A program made the position numbers and the translations under genes. Below, piece by piece: positions 50,068 to 56,870 of a stretch of 64,000 nucleotides of DNA. The notes under the pieces are model-generated. The model was not told the origin of the DNA. It made no database searches and saw only the letters and a list, made by a program, of their open reading frames with translations. This DNA comes from Rhodoferax sp. BAB1 (GTDB lineage Bacteria > Pseudomonadota > Gammaproteobacteria > Burkholderiales > Burkholderiaceae_C): NCBI RefSeq assembly GCF_013334205.1, contig NZ_CP054424.1:1508001-1572000 (forward strand), written 5' to 3'. The stretch's first letter is position 1, and every line of letters begins with the position of its first letter.

Positions 50068-50114
50068 GAGGGTGAATTATCATCGTCCACTGTACACATA
50101 GGAGCCGTAGGGCT

Positions 50115-51101
50115 GTGAAATTCATCGCGTCGCTTTTGTTCCTGCTCGCCAGCCTGCTGTTCGCCAGCGCAACATGGTGGCTGCAGCAGCCCCTGGCACT
50201 GAAAACCGACACCGTGGAGCTGACCGTCGTGCCTGGCATGTCCGCACGTGCCGTTGTGCAGTCGCTGGTCCAGGGCGGTGTCGAGGTCGATCCGCAACTG
50301 CTCTACTGGTGGATCCGCCTGTCGGGTCAGGCGCGCCAGATCAAGGCCGGCAGCTACGAGATCAGCCGCAGCCCGACGCCGCGCACGCTGTTGGCCAAAC
50401 TGGTCCGCGGCGAAGTGGCACAACGCAGTGTGACGCTGGTGGAAGGCCTGACCTTCACCCAGTGGCGCGAACTGCTGGGCAAGGCCGATCGGCTCAAGTC
50501 TGAAATCAAGGACCTGAGCGACAGCGCCATCATGGAAAAACTCGGCCGCCCGGGCTTGTCCCCGGAGGGACGTTTTTTCCCGACGACCTACACCTATGCC
50601 AAGGGATCGAGCGACCTGGCCCTGCTGCGGCGCGCCCTGCTGGAGATGGACCAGCGCCTGGCTGCAGCCTGGGCCGAACGCGCACCCGACAGCCCGCTCA
50701 AGAGCCCGGACGAAGCACTGGTCCTGGCCAGCATCGTCGAGAAGGAGACCGGGCGCCCGACAGATCGCGCAGAGATTTCGGGGGTCTTCAACAATCGCCT
50801 GCGCATCGGCATGCGGCTGCAGACGGATCCGAGCGTGATCTACGGCCTGGGCCCGAAGTTCGACGGCAACCTGCGCAAGCGCGATCTGCTGGCCGACACG
50901 CCCTGGAACACCTACACCCGCGCTGGCCTGCCGCCCACCCCGATCGCCATGCCTGGGCAGGATGCGCTGCTGGCAGCCGTCCAGCCGGCACAGACCAGGG
51001 CCCTGTATTTCGTCTCGCGCGGCGATGGCACGAGCGAGTTCAGCGCCACGCTCGAAGAACACAATCGTGCGGTCCGCAAATACCAGCTGGGGCAGCGCTG
51101 A
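50115..51101 (+). CDS. mltG: Endolytic murein transglycosylase MltG
   Basis: 328 aa, GTG start. One N-terminal membrane anchor (FIASLLFLLASLLFASATWW), a LysM-like subdomain, then the YceG domain with the catalytic Glu in ASIVEKETG and NNRLRIGMRLQTDPSVIYG. It cleaves nascent glycan strands at the inner membrane. The stop abuts the tmk ATG. Confidence 0.96.
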   Translation: MKFIASLLFLLASLLFASATWWLQQPLALKTDTVELTVVPGMSARAVVQSLVQGGVEVDPQLLYWWIRLSGQARQIKAGSYEISRSPTPRTLLAKLVRGEVAQRSVTLVEGLTFTQWRELLGKADRLKSEIKDLSDSAIMEKLGRPGLSPEGRFFPTTYTYAKGSSDLALLRRALLEMDQRLAAAWAERAPDSPLKSPDEALVLASIVEKETGRPTDRAEISGVFNNRLRIGMRLQTDPSVIYGLGPKFDGNLRKRDLLADTPWNTYTRAGLPPTPIAMPGQDALLAAVQPAQTRALYFVSRGDGTSEFSATLEEHNRAVRKYQLGQR

Positions 51102-51737
51102 ATGCCCGGTGTGTTCATCAGTTTCGAAGGCATCGATGGTGCCGGCAAGTCGACCCACATCGAAGGCCTGGCCCAGGCTTTCCGCGCCTGCGGGCGCAGC
51201 GTGACACTCACGCGCGAACCCGGCGGCACGCCACTGGCCGAAAAGCTGCGCACCCTGGTGCTGAACGATCCCATGGACGCGATGACCGAGGCCCTGCTGG
51301 TCTTTGCCGCGCGGCGCGATCATCTGCAGCAACTGATCGAGCCGGCCCTGGCCCGCGGTGACGTGGTCCTGTGCGACCGTTTTACAGACGCCACCTTTGC
51401 CTACCAGGGCAGTGGTCGCGGTTTTGAGCCAGCGATATTGAGCATGCTGGAAAGCTGGGTTCAGGCCCTTCCTGTGACATCCAGGCTGCGCCAGCCCGAC
51501 CTGACGGTCTGGTTCGACCTGGACCCGGCCATCGCTGCGCAGCGCCTGGCCGGCGCCCGTGTGCCCGACAAGTTCGAAGCCCAGCCGGTGGAGTTTTTCC
51601 GTCGCGTGGCAGACGGCTACGCCCAGCGCCAGGCGCAGGATCCGCAGCGCTTCGCGCGCATCGATGCCGCGCAAAGCCGCGAAGCGGTCTGGCAGGACGT
51701 TCTGTCCGCTGTTCAGAACAAGGGCTGGCTGGCATGA
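51102..51737 (+). CDS. tmk: Thymidylate kinase
   Basis: 211 aa. P-loop [11 protein letters not shown] at 6-16, [14 protein letters not shown], the DRF motif in [16 protein letters not shown] and the LWFDLDP-type segment are all in place. It phosphorylates dTMP to dTDP. Immediately follows mltG and overlaps holB by 4 bp (ATGA). Confidence 0.97.
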   Translation: MPGVFISFEGIDGAGKSTHIEGLAQAFRACGRSVTLTREPGGTPLAEKLRTLVLNDPMDAMTEALLVFAARRDHLQQLIEPALARGDVVLCDRFTDATFAYQGSGRGFEPAILSMLESWVQALPVTSRLRQPDLTVWFDLDPAIAAQRLAGARVPDKFEAQPVEFFRRVADGYAQRQAQDPQRFARIDAAQSREAVWQDVLSAVQNKGWLA

Positions 51738-52720
51738 GCGATCTGGCGCCCTGGATTGCGGCACAAAGTCGCCAGTTGCTGGCCCAGCGCGGCCACGCCT
51801 GGCTGCTACAGGGGCCGTCGGGCCTGGGGCAGTACAGCCTGGGCCTGTCCCTGGTAAGGGCCTGGCTGTGCGAAGAGCCGACGCAGGAGGGCGCCTGCGG
51901 CCACTGCAACTCCTGCCATGCCATCGAGGTGCGCACCCATGCCGATCTTTGCGTGCTGATGCCCGAGACCGTGATGCTGGATCTGGGCTGGCCGCTGGAC
52001 GAGAAGTCCCAGAGCGACATCGACGACAAGAAGCGCAAGCCCAGCAAGGAGATCCGCATCGAGGCCATGCGCGACGCCATCGAGTTCGCCCAGCGCACCA
52101 GTGCGCGCGGTCGCGGCAAGGCCGTGCTGGTCTATCCAGCCGAGCGCATGAACCACGTCACGGCCAATGCCCTGCTCAAGACGCTGGAGGAGCCCCCCGG
52201 GGAAGTGCGCTTTGTGCTGGCCAGCGAGGCCGCACACCAGTTGCTGCCCACCATCCGCAGCCGCTGCCTGGGCCACACCATGACCTGGCCTCTGCAAGCC
52301 GTTGCCTTGTCATGGCTGCAGGAGCAGGGCGTGGCCGCTGCCGATGCCCGCACCCTGTTGCGCGCCGCCGGCGGTCGCCCCGAGGACGCCCTGCGCTTTT
52401 CGGCTTCCGGGCGCGACCCGGCCAACTGGCGCAAGCTGCCGCGGGCCCTGCAACGCGGTGAGCTGGCCGTCCTGGCCGACTGGAGCCCGGCCCAGCTGAT
52501 CGATGCCCTGCACAAGATCTGCCACGACCTGATGGCTCTGGGCGTGGGTGCCGAGCCGCGCTATTTCGACGCAAGCGACCTGCCGATGCAGACGAACCTG
52601 ACGGCGCTCAGTGCCTGGCAACGCGAACTGGGACGGGAAAGCCGTAGCGCCGAGCACCCGTACAACACCGGCCTGATGATCGAGGCCCTTGTGAGTCGCG
52701 CCCAAACCGCTCTAAACTAG
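51734..52720 (+). CDS. holB: DNA polymerase III subunit delta'
   Basis: 328 aa. AAA+ fold with a zinc-binding Cys cluster ([12 protein letters not shown]) and [17 protein letters not shown], typical of the clamp-loader delta'. The P-loop region [11 protein letters not shown] lacks the Lys; delta' is known to be the non-ATP-binding stator, so this is expected. Conserved tmk-holB-pilZ order follows. Confidence 0.95.
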   Translation: MSDLAPWIAAQSRQLLAQRGHAWLLQGPSGLGQYSLGLSLVRAWLCEEPTQEGACGHCNSCHAIEVRTHADLCVLMPETVMLDLGWPLDEKSQSDIDDKKRKPSKEIRIEAMRDAIEFAQRTSARGRGKAVLVYPAERMNHVTANALLKTLEEPPGEVRFVLASEAAHQLLPTIRSRCLGHTMTWPLQAVALSWLQEQGVAAADARTLLRAAGGRPEDALRFSASGRDPANWRKLPRALQRGELAVLADWSPAQLIDALHKICHDLMALGVGAEPRYFDASDLPMQTNLTALSAWQRELGRESRSAEHPYNTGLMIEALVSRAQTALN

Positions 52721-52741
52721 CCCTTTCCAGCACACGCCCCC

Positions 52742-53107
52742 ATGTCCACCGTCGCCCCCAACAGCACCCCCCGGCCCAGTGTCATCCAGCTGGCCATCAA
52801 GGAAAAAGCCGCACTCTATGCCGCTTACATTCCCTTGTTCGCCGAGGGCGGGGTGTTCATCCCGACCACGCGCGAATACCGTCTGGGGGATGACGTTTAT
52901 GTGTTGATGTCGCTTCCCGACGACAACCAGCGCTACCCGGTCGCTGGCAAAGTGGCCTGGGTGACGCCTGCCAAGGCGGCCGGCACGCGGACCCAGGGGG
53001 TGGGGGTGCGTTTCCCATCGGACGAGAAATCCCGTCTGCTCAAGAACAAGATTGAGGAAATCCTGGGTTCGCACCTGAGTTCGGACCGGTCCACGCAGAC
53101 CATCTGA
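52742..53107 (+). CDS. pilZ: Type IV pilus assembly protein PilZ
   Basis: 121 aa, single PilZ domain (LFAEGGVFIPTTREYRLGDDVYVLMSLPDDNQRYPVAGKVAWVTP, then GVGVRFP). The canonical c-di-GMP RxxxR is absent, as in genuine PilZ, which works in pilus biogenesis with PilB. It lies in the classic holB-pilZ-tatD string. Confidence 0.94.
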   Translation: MSTVAPNSTPRPSVIQLAIKEKAALYAAYIPLFAEGGVFIPTTREYRLGDDVYVLMSLPDDNQRYPVAGKVAWVTPAKAAGTRTQGVGVRFPSDEKSRLLKNKIEEILGSHLSSDRSTQTI

Positions 53108-53163
53108 TGCCGTCCTCTTGAGCGGCGTCCCGTCGTGCCGGACGCGCTCCCTGTCTTTTGCCC

Positions 53164-53964
53164 ATGTATACCGATTCCCATTGCCACTTGAGCTTCCCGG
53201 AACTGCTGGAGGACCTGCCGCGCATCCGTGAGGCCATGCGCGCGGCGCAGGTGACACGTGCCCTGTGCATCTGCACCACGCTGGAAGAATTCGAGCAGGT
53301 GCACGGCCTGGCCCTGGGCTATGACAATTTCTGGGCCACCGTCGGGGTGCACCCGGACAACGAGGGCGTGACCGAACCCACACTCGACGACCTGCTCACT
53401 CGCGGCCGTCTGCCAAGGATCATCGGCATCGGCGAGACTGGCCTGGACTACTACCGCCTCGGTGAGCGGACCGTGGCCGACATGGAATGGCAGCGGCAAC
53501 GTTTTCGCACCCATATCCGGGCGGCACGCCAGCTGGGCAAGCCCTTGGTCATCCACACCCGCAGTGCCTCCGACGACACCCTGGCCATCCTGCGCGAGGA
53601 GGGCGAGGACGGTACGCCCGGCGCGGCCGGCGGGGTGTTCCACTGCTTCACTGAAACCATGGCGGTGGCACGCGCGGCGCTGGACCTGGGCTTCTACATC
53701 TCGTTTTCGGGCATCCTGACCTTCAAGAATGCCGCCGACCTGCGTGAAGTGGCCAGCTTCGTGCCGCTGGACCGTATGTTGATCGAGACCGACAGCCCCT
53801 ACCTGGCCCCCGTGCCGTACCGGGGCAAGACCAACAATCCGTCCTACGTGCCCTACGTGGCCCAGCAGATTGCCCAGCTCCGCGCCTGCCCCGTCGAAAC
53901 CGTCGCCGAAACGACCAGCCGCAATTTCGAACGACTTTTCAGCGCTGCGACAGTGCCGGCTTGA
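53164..53964 (+). CDS. TatD-family metal-dependent DNase
   Basis: 266 aa from ATG 53164. Metal-binding DSHCHL at 4-9, Glu in GETGLDYY, FHCFTE, and the late Asp in IETDSPYLAP mark the TatD/YcfH family, which act as exonucleases or D-aminoacyl-tRNA deacylase-like enzymes. TCTAAG-CA-CTTAGA (53977-53990) lies downstream as a weak hairpin without a T-run. Confidence 0.95.
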   Translation: MYTDSHCHLSFPELLEDLPRIREAMRAAQVTRALCICTTLEEFEQVHGLALGYDNFWATVGVHPDNEGVTEPTLDDLLTRGRLPRIIGIGETGLDYYRLGERTVADMEWQRQRFRTHIRAARQLGKPLVIHTRSASDDTLAILREEGEDGTPGAAGGVFHCFTETMAVARAALDLGFYISFSGILTFKNAADLREVASFVPLDRMLIETDSPYLAPVPYRGKTNNPSYVPYVAQQIAQLRACPVETVAETTSRNFERLFSAATVPA

Positions 53965-54104
53965 TCCAGTTTCTTGTCTAAGCACTTAGATAAGTCAGCG
54001 CCCGAACTTCTAAAGTCATTTATGGATATGCAATATATCCACATGATTTAAAAGAAAATTTTCCATATTTTCCGATTGCTATCTGTTATCGCTTCATTTA
54101 TTTT
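53965..54104. other. AT-rich non-coding flank left of the Xer element
   Basis: This stretch is much richer in A/T than the genes around it and has no convincing frame. TGGATAT (54023-54029) and ATATCCA (54035-54041) form a 7-bp inverted repeat. Such AT-rich sequence beside a dif-like core is compatible with a terminus region, but nothing else is recognised. Confidence 0.5.
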
Positions 54105-54132
54105 ACTTTATACGATGTATAACCTCTGAACG
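54105..54132. other. attL: dif-like half site (XerC arm and core only)
   Basis: ACTTTATACGA (54105-54115) followed by the classical dif central hexamer TGTATA (54116-54121), but then ACCTCTGAACG, which does not resemble a XerD-binding arm. With one preceding T, the left 18 bp recur at 55495-55512 with one mismatch. Confidence 0.6.
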
Positions 54133-54423
54133 TGGGTTAGCGGTCGGAAGATTTTTCCGGCTTATGTAAAAAAGGGGGCGTGGTTGGCACGCCTGCGGCT
54201 GGCTTCTCAGGGCGCGAGGCGGCATCCTTGGCACGCTGCGACCCGTCCCGCGACGTGGCTTGGCTGGCAGGGTGGCGCCAGGTGGTGATAGGACCTTGGG
54301 CGGTGTCCTGCGGCTGGGCTTGGCCGGTCGGGTACCCCTCCCGGCGCTCGGCATGGGGCTCTGCCCCATACCCCGAACGCCGGGCCTGAGGCGATGGACG
54401 GCCAGCCAGGACGGCGGCGGCGC
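54133..54423. other. Structured non-coding region of the Xer element (candidate origin/packaging hairpins)
   Basis: About 290 bp without a convincing gene; minus-strand frames here encode Pro/Arg/Ala-rich peptides without family features. It holds a long hairpin at 54340-54384: CCCGGCG, TCGG and ATGGGG pair in order with CCCCAT, CCGA and CGCCGGG around a CTCTG loop (17 pairs). In filamentous phages and satellites the intergenic region carries such hairpins as origin or packaging signal; that role is inferred. Confidence 0.45.
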
Positions 54424-54621
54424 TCAATCGACTACCTCGGGGTGGTTCATGGCCAGCTCGACGGCTTGGGCGGCTTCCAGCAGGGCGCGGATTTGCTCCC
54501 GGTACACCTGCACCCATGCGGGCGGCTCGTCAGGGGAAGCCAGCTCGAAGGCTTGCCCGATGGCCTCGGCATTGACCAGCCGGTCATTAAGGATGTGGAC
54601 GGCTTGAGCGATGGAGATCAT
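54424..54621 (-). CDS. Small hypothetical protein of the Xer element
   Basis: 65 aa, acidic and helical (ISIAQAVHILNDRLVNAEAI, VYREQIRALLEAAQAVELAM). I recognise no family. Its ATG overlaps the stop of the frame that runs on from the activation-factor-like gene (ATGA) and lies 60 bp past the ribbon-helix-helix-like gene, separated by a strong hairpin. Confidence 0.55.
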   Translation of the reverse strand: MISIAQAVHILNDRLVNAEAIGQAFELASPDEPPAWVQVYREQIRALLEAAQAVELAMNHPEVVD

Positions 54622-55502
54622 GCTGCACCCCCTGCCGCGCTGGCCTTGCCGGGGGTCTTCGCCCCCGGCAGCGGCTTCGCGCTACGGTCGGTTGAGCAGG
54701 GCGCGGCGGGCGGCTTTGTTGCGCTCGTAGGCGGCTTGCTTTTCGGCGCGGGTGAGCTTGACGGGCTCGGCGGCTGGGTGCGGTTGGAGAGTTGTTTTAG
54801 ATGGCTCCCCGGGGCCTGCGGGCTGTTCGCCAGGTGCGGACCCTGAGCCGGTCTGACCGTCCAGCGGACCCCGCAGGTAGGCATCCAGGGCGACGCAAAC
54901 GAGGGCGTTAAGGCTGATTCCAAGGTATTGGGCGCGACCGCGGGCGGTTGCGGCGAGGGCCTCAGGTAGTCTAAAAGTGGCTTGCATGGTGTCTGAATGG
55001 TATCAGATTGGTTGCAAACCGGTGCTGGGCGACTTGTGTTCTGGCGACTTGTTTTAGATGGGACAAGCCCCCCGGGCTGCGCCCGGGCAGCAGCCAGGTC
55101 GGCCAGCGCCATGCGGAGTTGGCAAACCTCGTCATAGAGCGGCTTGAAAGATGCGGCCTTGCGCACCAGCAGCGCCCACCATGAGCCGTCCTGCGCGGTG
55201 ATCTGGCGACCCTCGGGGGTGATCAACATGCCGGCCTCGAAGCGCCAGCCAGCCCAAGCCGGCGACGGCAGCTCGAAGCGAGCCAGGACGCGGGCCAGCT
55301 TGTAGACGGCAAACGGGATGCGGTGCGAGCCGCTTTCCCAGTTATGCCAGGTGCGTTCGGTGACCTGAAAGAATTTCGCGGCCTCGGCCAAGGACCAGCC
55401 CAGACGGGCACGGGCGGCCTTGAGGCGTTGTCCAAGCTGGGCGCGGGTGTCCGGGTCATGGGCGCAGGTTCTGCGGTGTTTGGAGCTGTGACTGTACTTC
55501 AT
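54618..55502 (-). CDS. XRE-type HTH protein resembling Xer recombination activation factor (XafT/VC1465, DUF3653)
   Basis: The open frame encodes 294 aa, but only about the first 145 look like a natural protein. Residues 22-75 form an XRE HTH (QLGQRLKAARARLGWSLAEAAKFFQVTERTWHNWESG). WAGWRFEAGMLITPEGRQI at 83-101 fits the DUF3653-like segment of TLC-phage XafT, which activates XerCD recombination at attP. After a run of six G (minus strand, 55068-55073) the frame becomes Pro/Ser-rich and runs antiphase over the RHH gene. One more G would end the protein at about 149 aa (PGGACPI then stop). The ATG (55502) lies inside the dif-like XerC arm. Confidence 0.65.
   Translation of the reverse strand: MKYSHSSKHRRTCAHDPDTRAQLGQRLKAARARLGWSLAEAAKFFQVTERTWHNWESGSHRIPFAVYKLARVLARFELPSPAWAGWRFEAGMLITPEGRQITAQDGSWWALLVRKAASFKPLYDEVCQLRMALADLAAARAQPGGLVPSKTSRQNTSRPAPVCNQSDTIQTPCKPLLDYLRPSPQPPAVAPNTLESALTPSFASPWMPTCGVRWTVRPAQGPHLANSPQAPGSHLKQLSNRTQPPSPSSSPAPKSKPPTSATKPPAAPCSTDRSAKPLPGAKTPGKASAAGGAA
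54647..54670 (-). other. Strong hairpin between two genes of the Xer element
   Basis: TGCCGGGGG (54647-54655) and CCCCCGGCA (54662-54670) form a perfect 9-bp stem with a 6-base loop (TCTTCG). There is no T-run, so it is not a standard terminator; it could be an mRNA stabiliser or attenuator. Confidence 0.55.
54682..54987 (-). CDS. Ribbon-helix-helix-like small DNA-binding protein
   Basis: 101 aa. The N-terminus MQATFRLPEALAATARGRAQYLGISLNALVCVALDAYL has the strand-helix-helix pattern of Arc/CopG-type repressors; the rest is Pro/Gly-rich then basic (LTRAEKQAAYERNKAARRALL). The inverted repeat TCTGA-TACCAT-TCAGA (minus strand, just upstream of the ATG) could be its operator. It overlaps, in another frame, the 3' part of the activation-factor-like frame; composition favours this frame as the real one here. 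Confidence 0.6.
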   Translation of the reverse strand: MQATFRLPEALAATARGRAQYLGISLNALVCVALDAYLRGPLDGQTGSGSAPGEQPAGPGEPSKTTLQPHPAAEPVKLTRAEKQAAYERNKAARRALLNRP

Positions 55503-55523
55503 ACGATGTATATTATGTTAATA
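55496..55523. other. attR: complete dif-like XerCD site
   Basis: ACTTCATACGA (55496-55506), core TGTATA (55507-55512), and TTATGTTAATA (55513-55523). The core and the first nine bases of the right arm (TTATGTTAA) are identical to the centre and XerD arm of E. coli dif; the left arm is weaker, as XerC arms usually vary. It marks the right end of the element and a candidate chromosomal dif. Confidence 0.7.
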
Positions 55524-55745
55524 ATTAAAACATCGTGAAAAATGAAGAAATTCTTCGGGGTCTCTCGATTCGCCCGCACTGCACGCGCGAACGGAGCAAA
55601 CAGGAAACCCGAACCCGCGTTGGCCAAAGGCAGCCCAAGCGGTGACGAAAATTCATTTGTTCATTATGTGAAAAAGTAAAGCTGGAACATGCGGGTGGCC
55701 GGTCGCACCAATCCAGAATCGATCCATAGATTCTGGACGCACAAA
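55524..55745. other. Non-coding gap between dif-like site and the PilU-like gene
   Basis: About 220 bp. The first 40 bases are AT-rich and continuous with the dif flank; the middle is GC-rich with no clear frame. TCCAGAATC (55710-55718) and GATTCTGGA (55729-55737) form a 9-bp inverted repeat just before the ATPase gene and might be a regulatory site. The promoter of the pilus ATPase pair should be here. Confidence 0.5.
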
Positions 55746-56870
55746 ATGACCACCGAACTTGCCCAGGACCACCACAGCGGGCTGATCGCCTACCTCAAGC
55801 TGATGGCACTGCACGGCGCCTCAGACCTGTTTCTCAGCGTCGGCGTGGCTCCGACCCTGAAGATCCAGGGCGCCCTGCGCCACCTGAACATGCCGGCATT
55901 ACCGCCCGGCGCGGTCAAAAGCCTGGCCGAATCGATCCTGAGCGGATCACAGAAAGAGAAATTCGAGCGGGAGCTCGAATGTGATTTCGCCGTGGCCCTC
56001 AAGGACACCGGCCGCTACCGGATCAACCTTTTTGTGCAGCGTGGCCAGGTTGCGATGTCGGTACGCTATGTGAAATTCCAGATTCCAACCATCGAACAAC
56101 TCTGCCTCCCTCCGCTCATTGGGGAGCTTGCGATGGAAAAACGCGGTCTGATCCTCGCCGTGGGGGCTGCCGGGGCCGGCAAATCCACGACGCTCGCCGC
56201 CATGCTGGAGTATCGGAATCAGCACGCCGAGGGCCACATCCTGACGGTTGAAGACCCGATTGAGTACCTCCACAAGCACCGGAAATGCATCATCAACCAG
56301 CGTGAAATCGGGCTGGATACCCATTCCTACAAGGAGGCACTGAGCCATGCGCTGCGGGAGTCGGCAGATGTCATCATGATTGGCGAAATCCGGGATCTGG
56401 ACACCATGCAGCACGCGCTGAACTACGCCGACACAGGCTTGCTGTGCATCTCCACCCTGCATGCAAACAATGCCTACGAGGCGATCGAACGGATTCTCAG
56501 CTTCTATCCCGATGAGGCGCGCAGACAGGTCTTGCTGGACTTGTCAATGAACCTCAGGGCCGTGATTGCCCAACGGCTGATTCGCGGCAAGCAGGAAAGA
56601 CTGGTCCCCGCCGTGGAAGTGATGCTTCTGACATCCCGCATCTCTGACCTGGTACGCCGCGGGCAAGTCGACCTCATCCGGGACGCCATCGCCAAGAGCG
56701 TGGAATCCGGCGTACAAACCTTCGATCAGTCTCTGTACGACCTGTATGTCAAAGGCATGATCAGCATGGAGCAAGCCATCGAAAACGCGGACTCCAAGAC
56801 CGACCTTGCCCTGCGTATCCGGCTGGCCACCCACCAGAACCCGGACATTTCGAGCCTGGAGATCCGGTGA
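55746..56870 (+). CDS. PilT/PilU-family twitching ATPase (PilU-like)
   Basis: 374 aa from ATG 55746 (an in-frame ATG at 55689 is possible; neither has a strong ribosome binding site). The N-terminal PAS-like domain has GASDLFLSVGVAPTLKIQG; the ATPase core has Walker A AVGAAGAGKSTT, Asp box VEDPIEYLHKHRKCIINQREIG, Walker B ADVIMIGEIRD, and the His box STLHANNAYEAIERI. The absence of the AIRNLIRE retraction motif and the C-terminal SDLVRRGQVDLIRDAIAKS favour PilU. It is a hexameric motor at the pilus base. The stop overlaps the next GTG. Confidence 0.88.
   Translation: MTTELAQDHHSGLIAYLKLMALHGASDLFLSVGVAPTLKIQGALRHLNMPALPPGAVKSLAESILSGSQKEKFERELECDFAVALKDTGRYRINLFVQRGQVAMSVRYVKFQIPTIEQLCLPPLIGELAMEKRGLILAVGAAGAGKSTTLAAMLEYRNQHAEGHILTVEDPIEYLHKHRKCIINQREIGLDTHSYKEALSHALRESADVIMIGEIRDLDTMQHALNYADTGLLCISTLHANNAYEAIERILSFYPDEARRQVLLDLSMNLRAVIAQRLIRGKQERLVPAVEVMLLTSRISDLVRRGQVDLIRDAIAKSVESGVQTFDQSLYDLYVKGMISMEQAIENADSKTDLALRIRLATHQNPDISSLEIR

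Larger units (their letters stand above)
54122..55512. mobile_element. Putative small Xer-dependent integrated element (IMEX/TLC-satellite-like)
   Basis: A 1,391-bp segment delimited by 18-bp direct repeats (54104-54121 and 55495-55512, one mismatch) that contain a dif-type core. The left flank arm ACTTTATACGA, core TGTATA and right flank arm TTATGTTAATA would together rebuild an uninterrupted dif site; the excised circle would carry ACTTCATACGA, TGTATA and then a non-XerD sequence. Contents, all on the minus strand, are an XRE/DUF3653-like protein of the Xer activation factor type, a small ribbon-helix-helix-like protein, a 65-aa protein and hairpin-rich non-coding DNA. No replication initiator, coat gene or integrase is present, so it is a satellite or remnant. 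Confidence 0.65.

Noticed and set aside
50064..51764. 566-aa minus-strand frame opposite mltG and tmk
   Set aside because: Shadow frame; both plus-strand genes are well-known families in conserved order.
51780..51830. Missing P-loop Lys in HolB considered a defect
   Set aside because: Delta' is the non-ATP-binding clamp-loader subunit in known systems, so a degenerate P-loop is normal.
54137..54517. 126-aa minus-strand Pro/Arg-rich frame in the Xer element
   Set aside because: Low-complexity composition and overlap with the 65-aa gene; hairpin structure explains the region better, although coding cannot be fully excluded.
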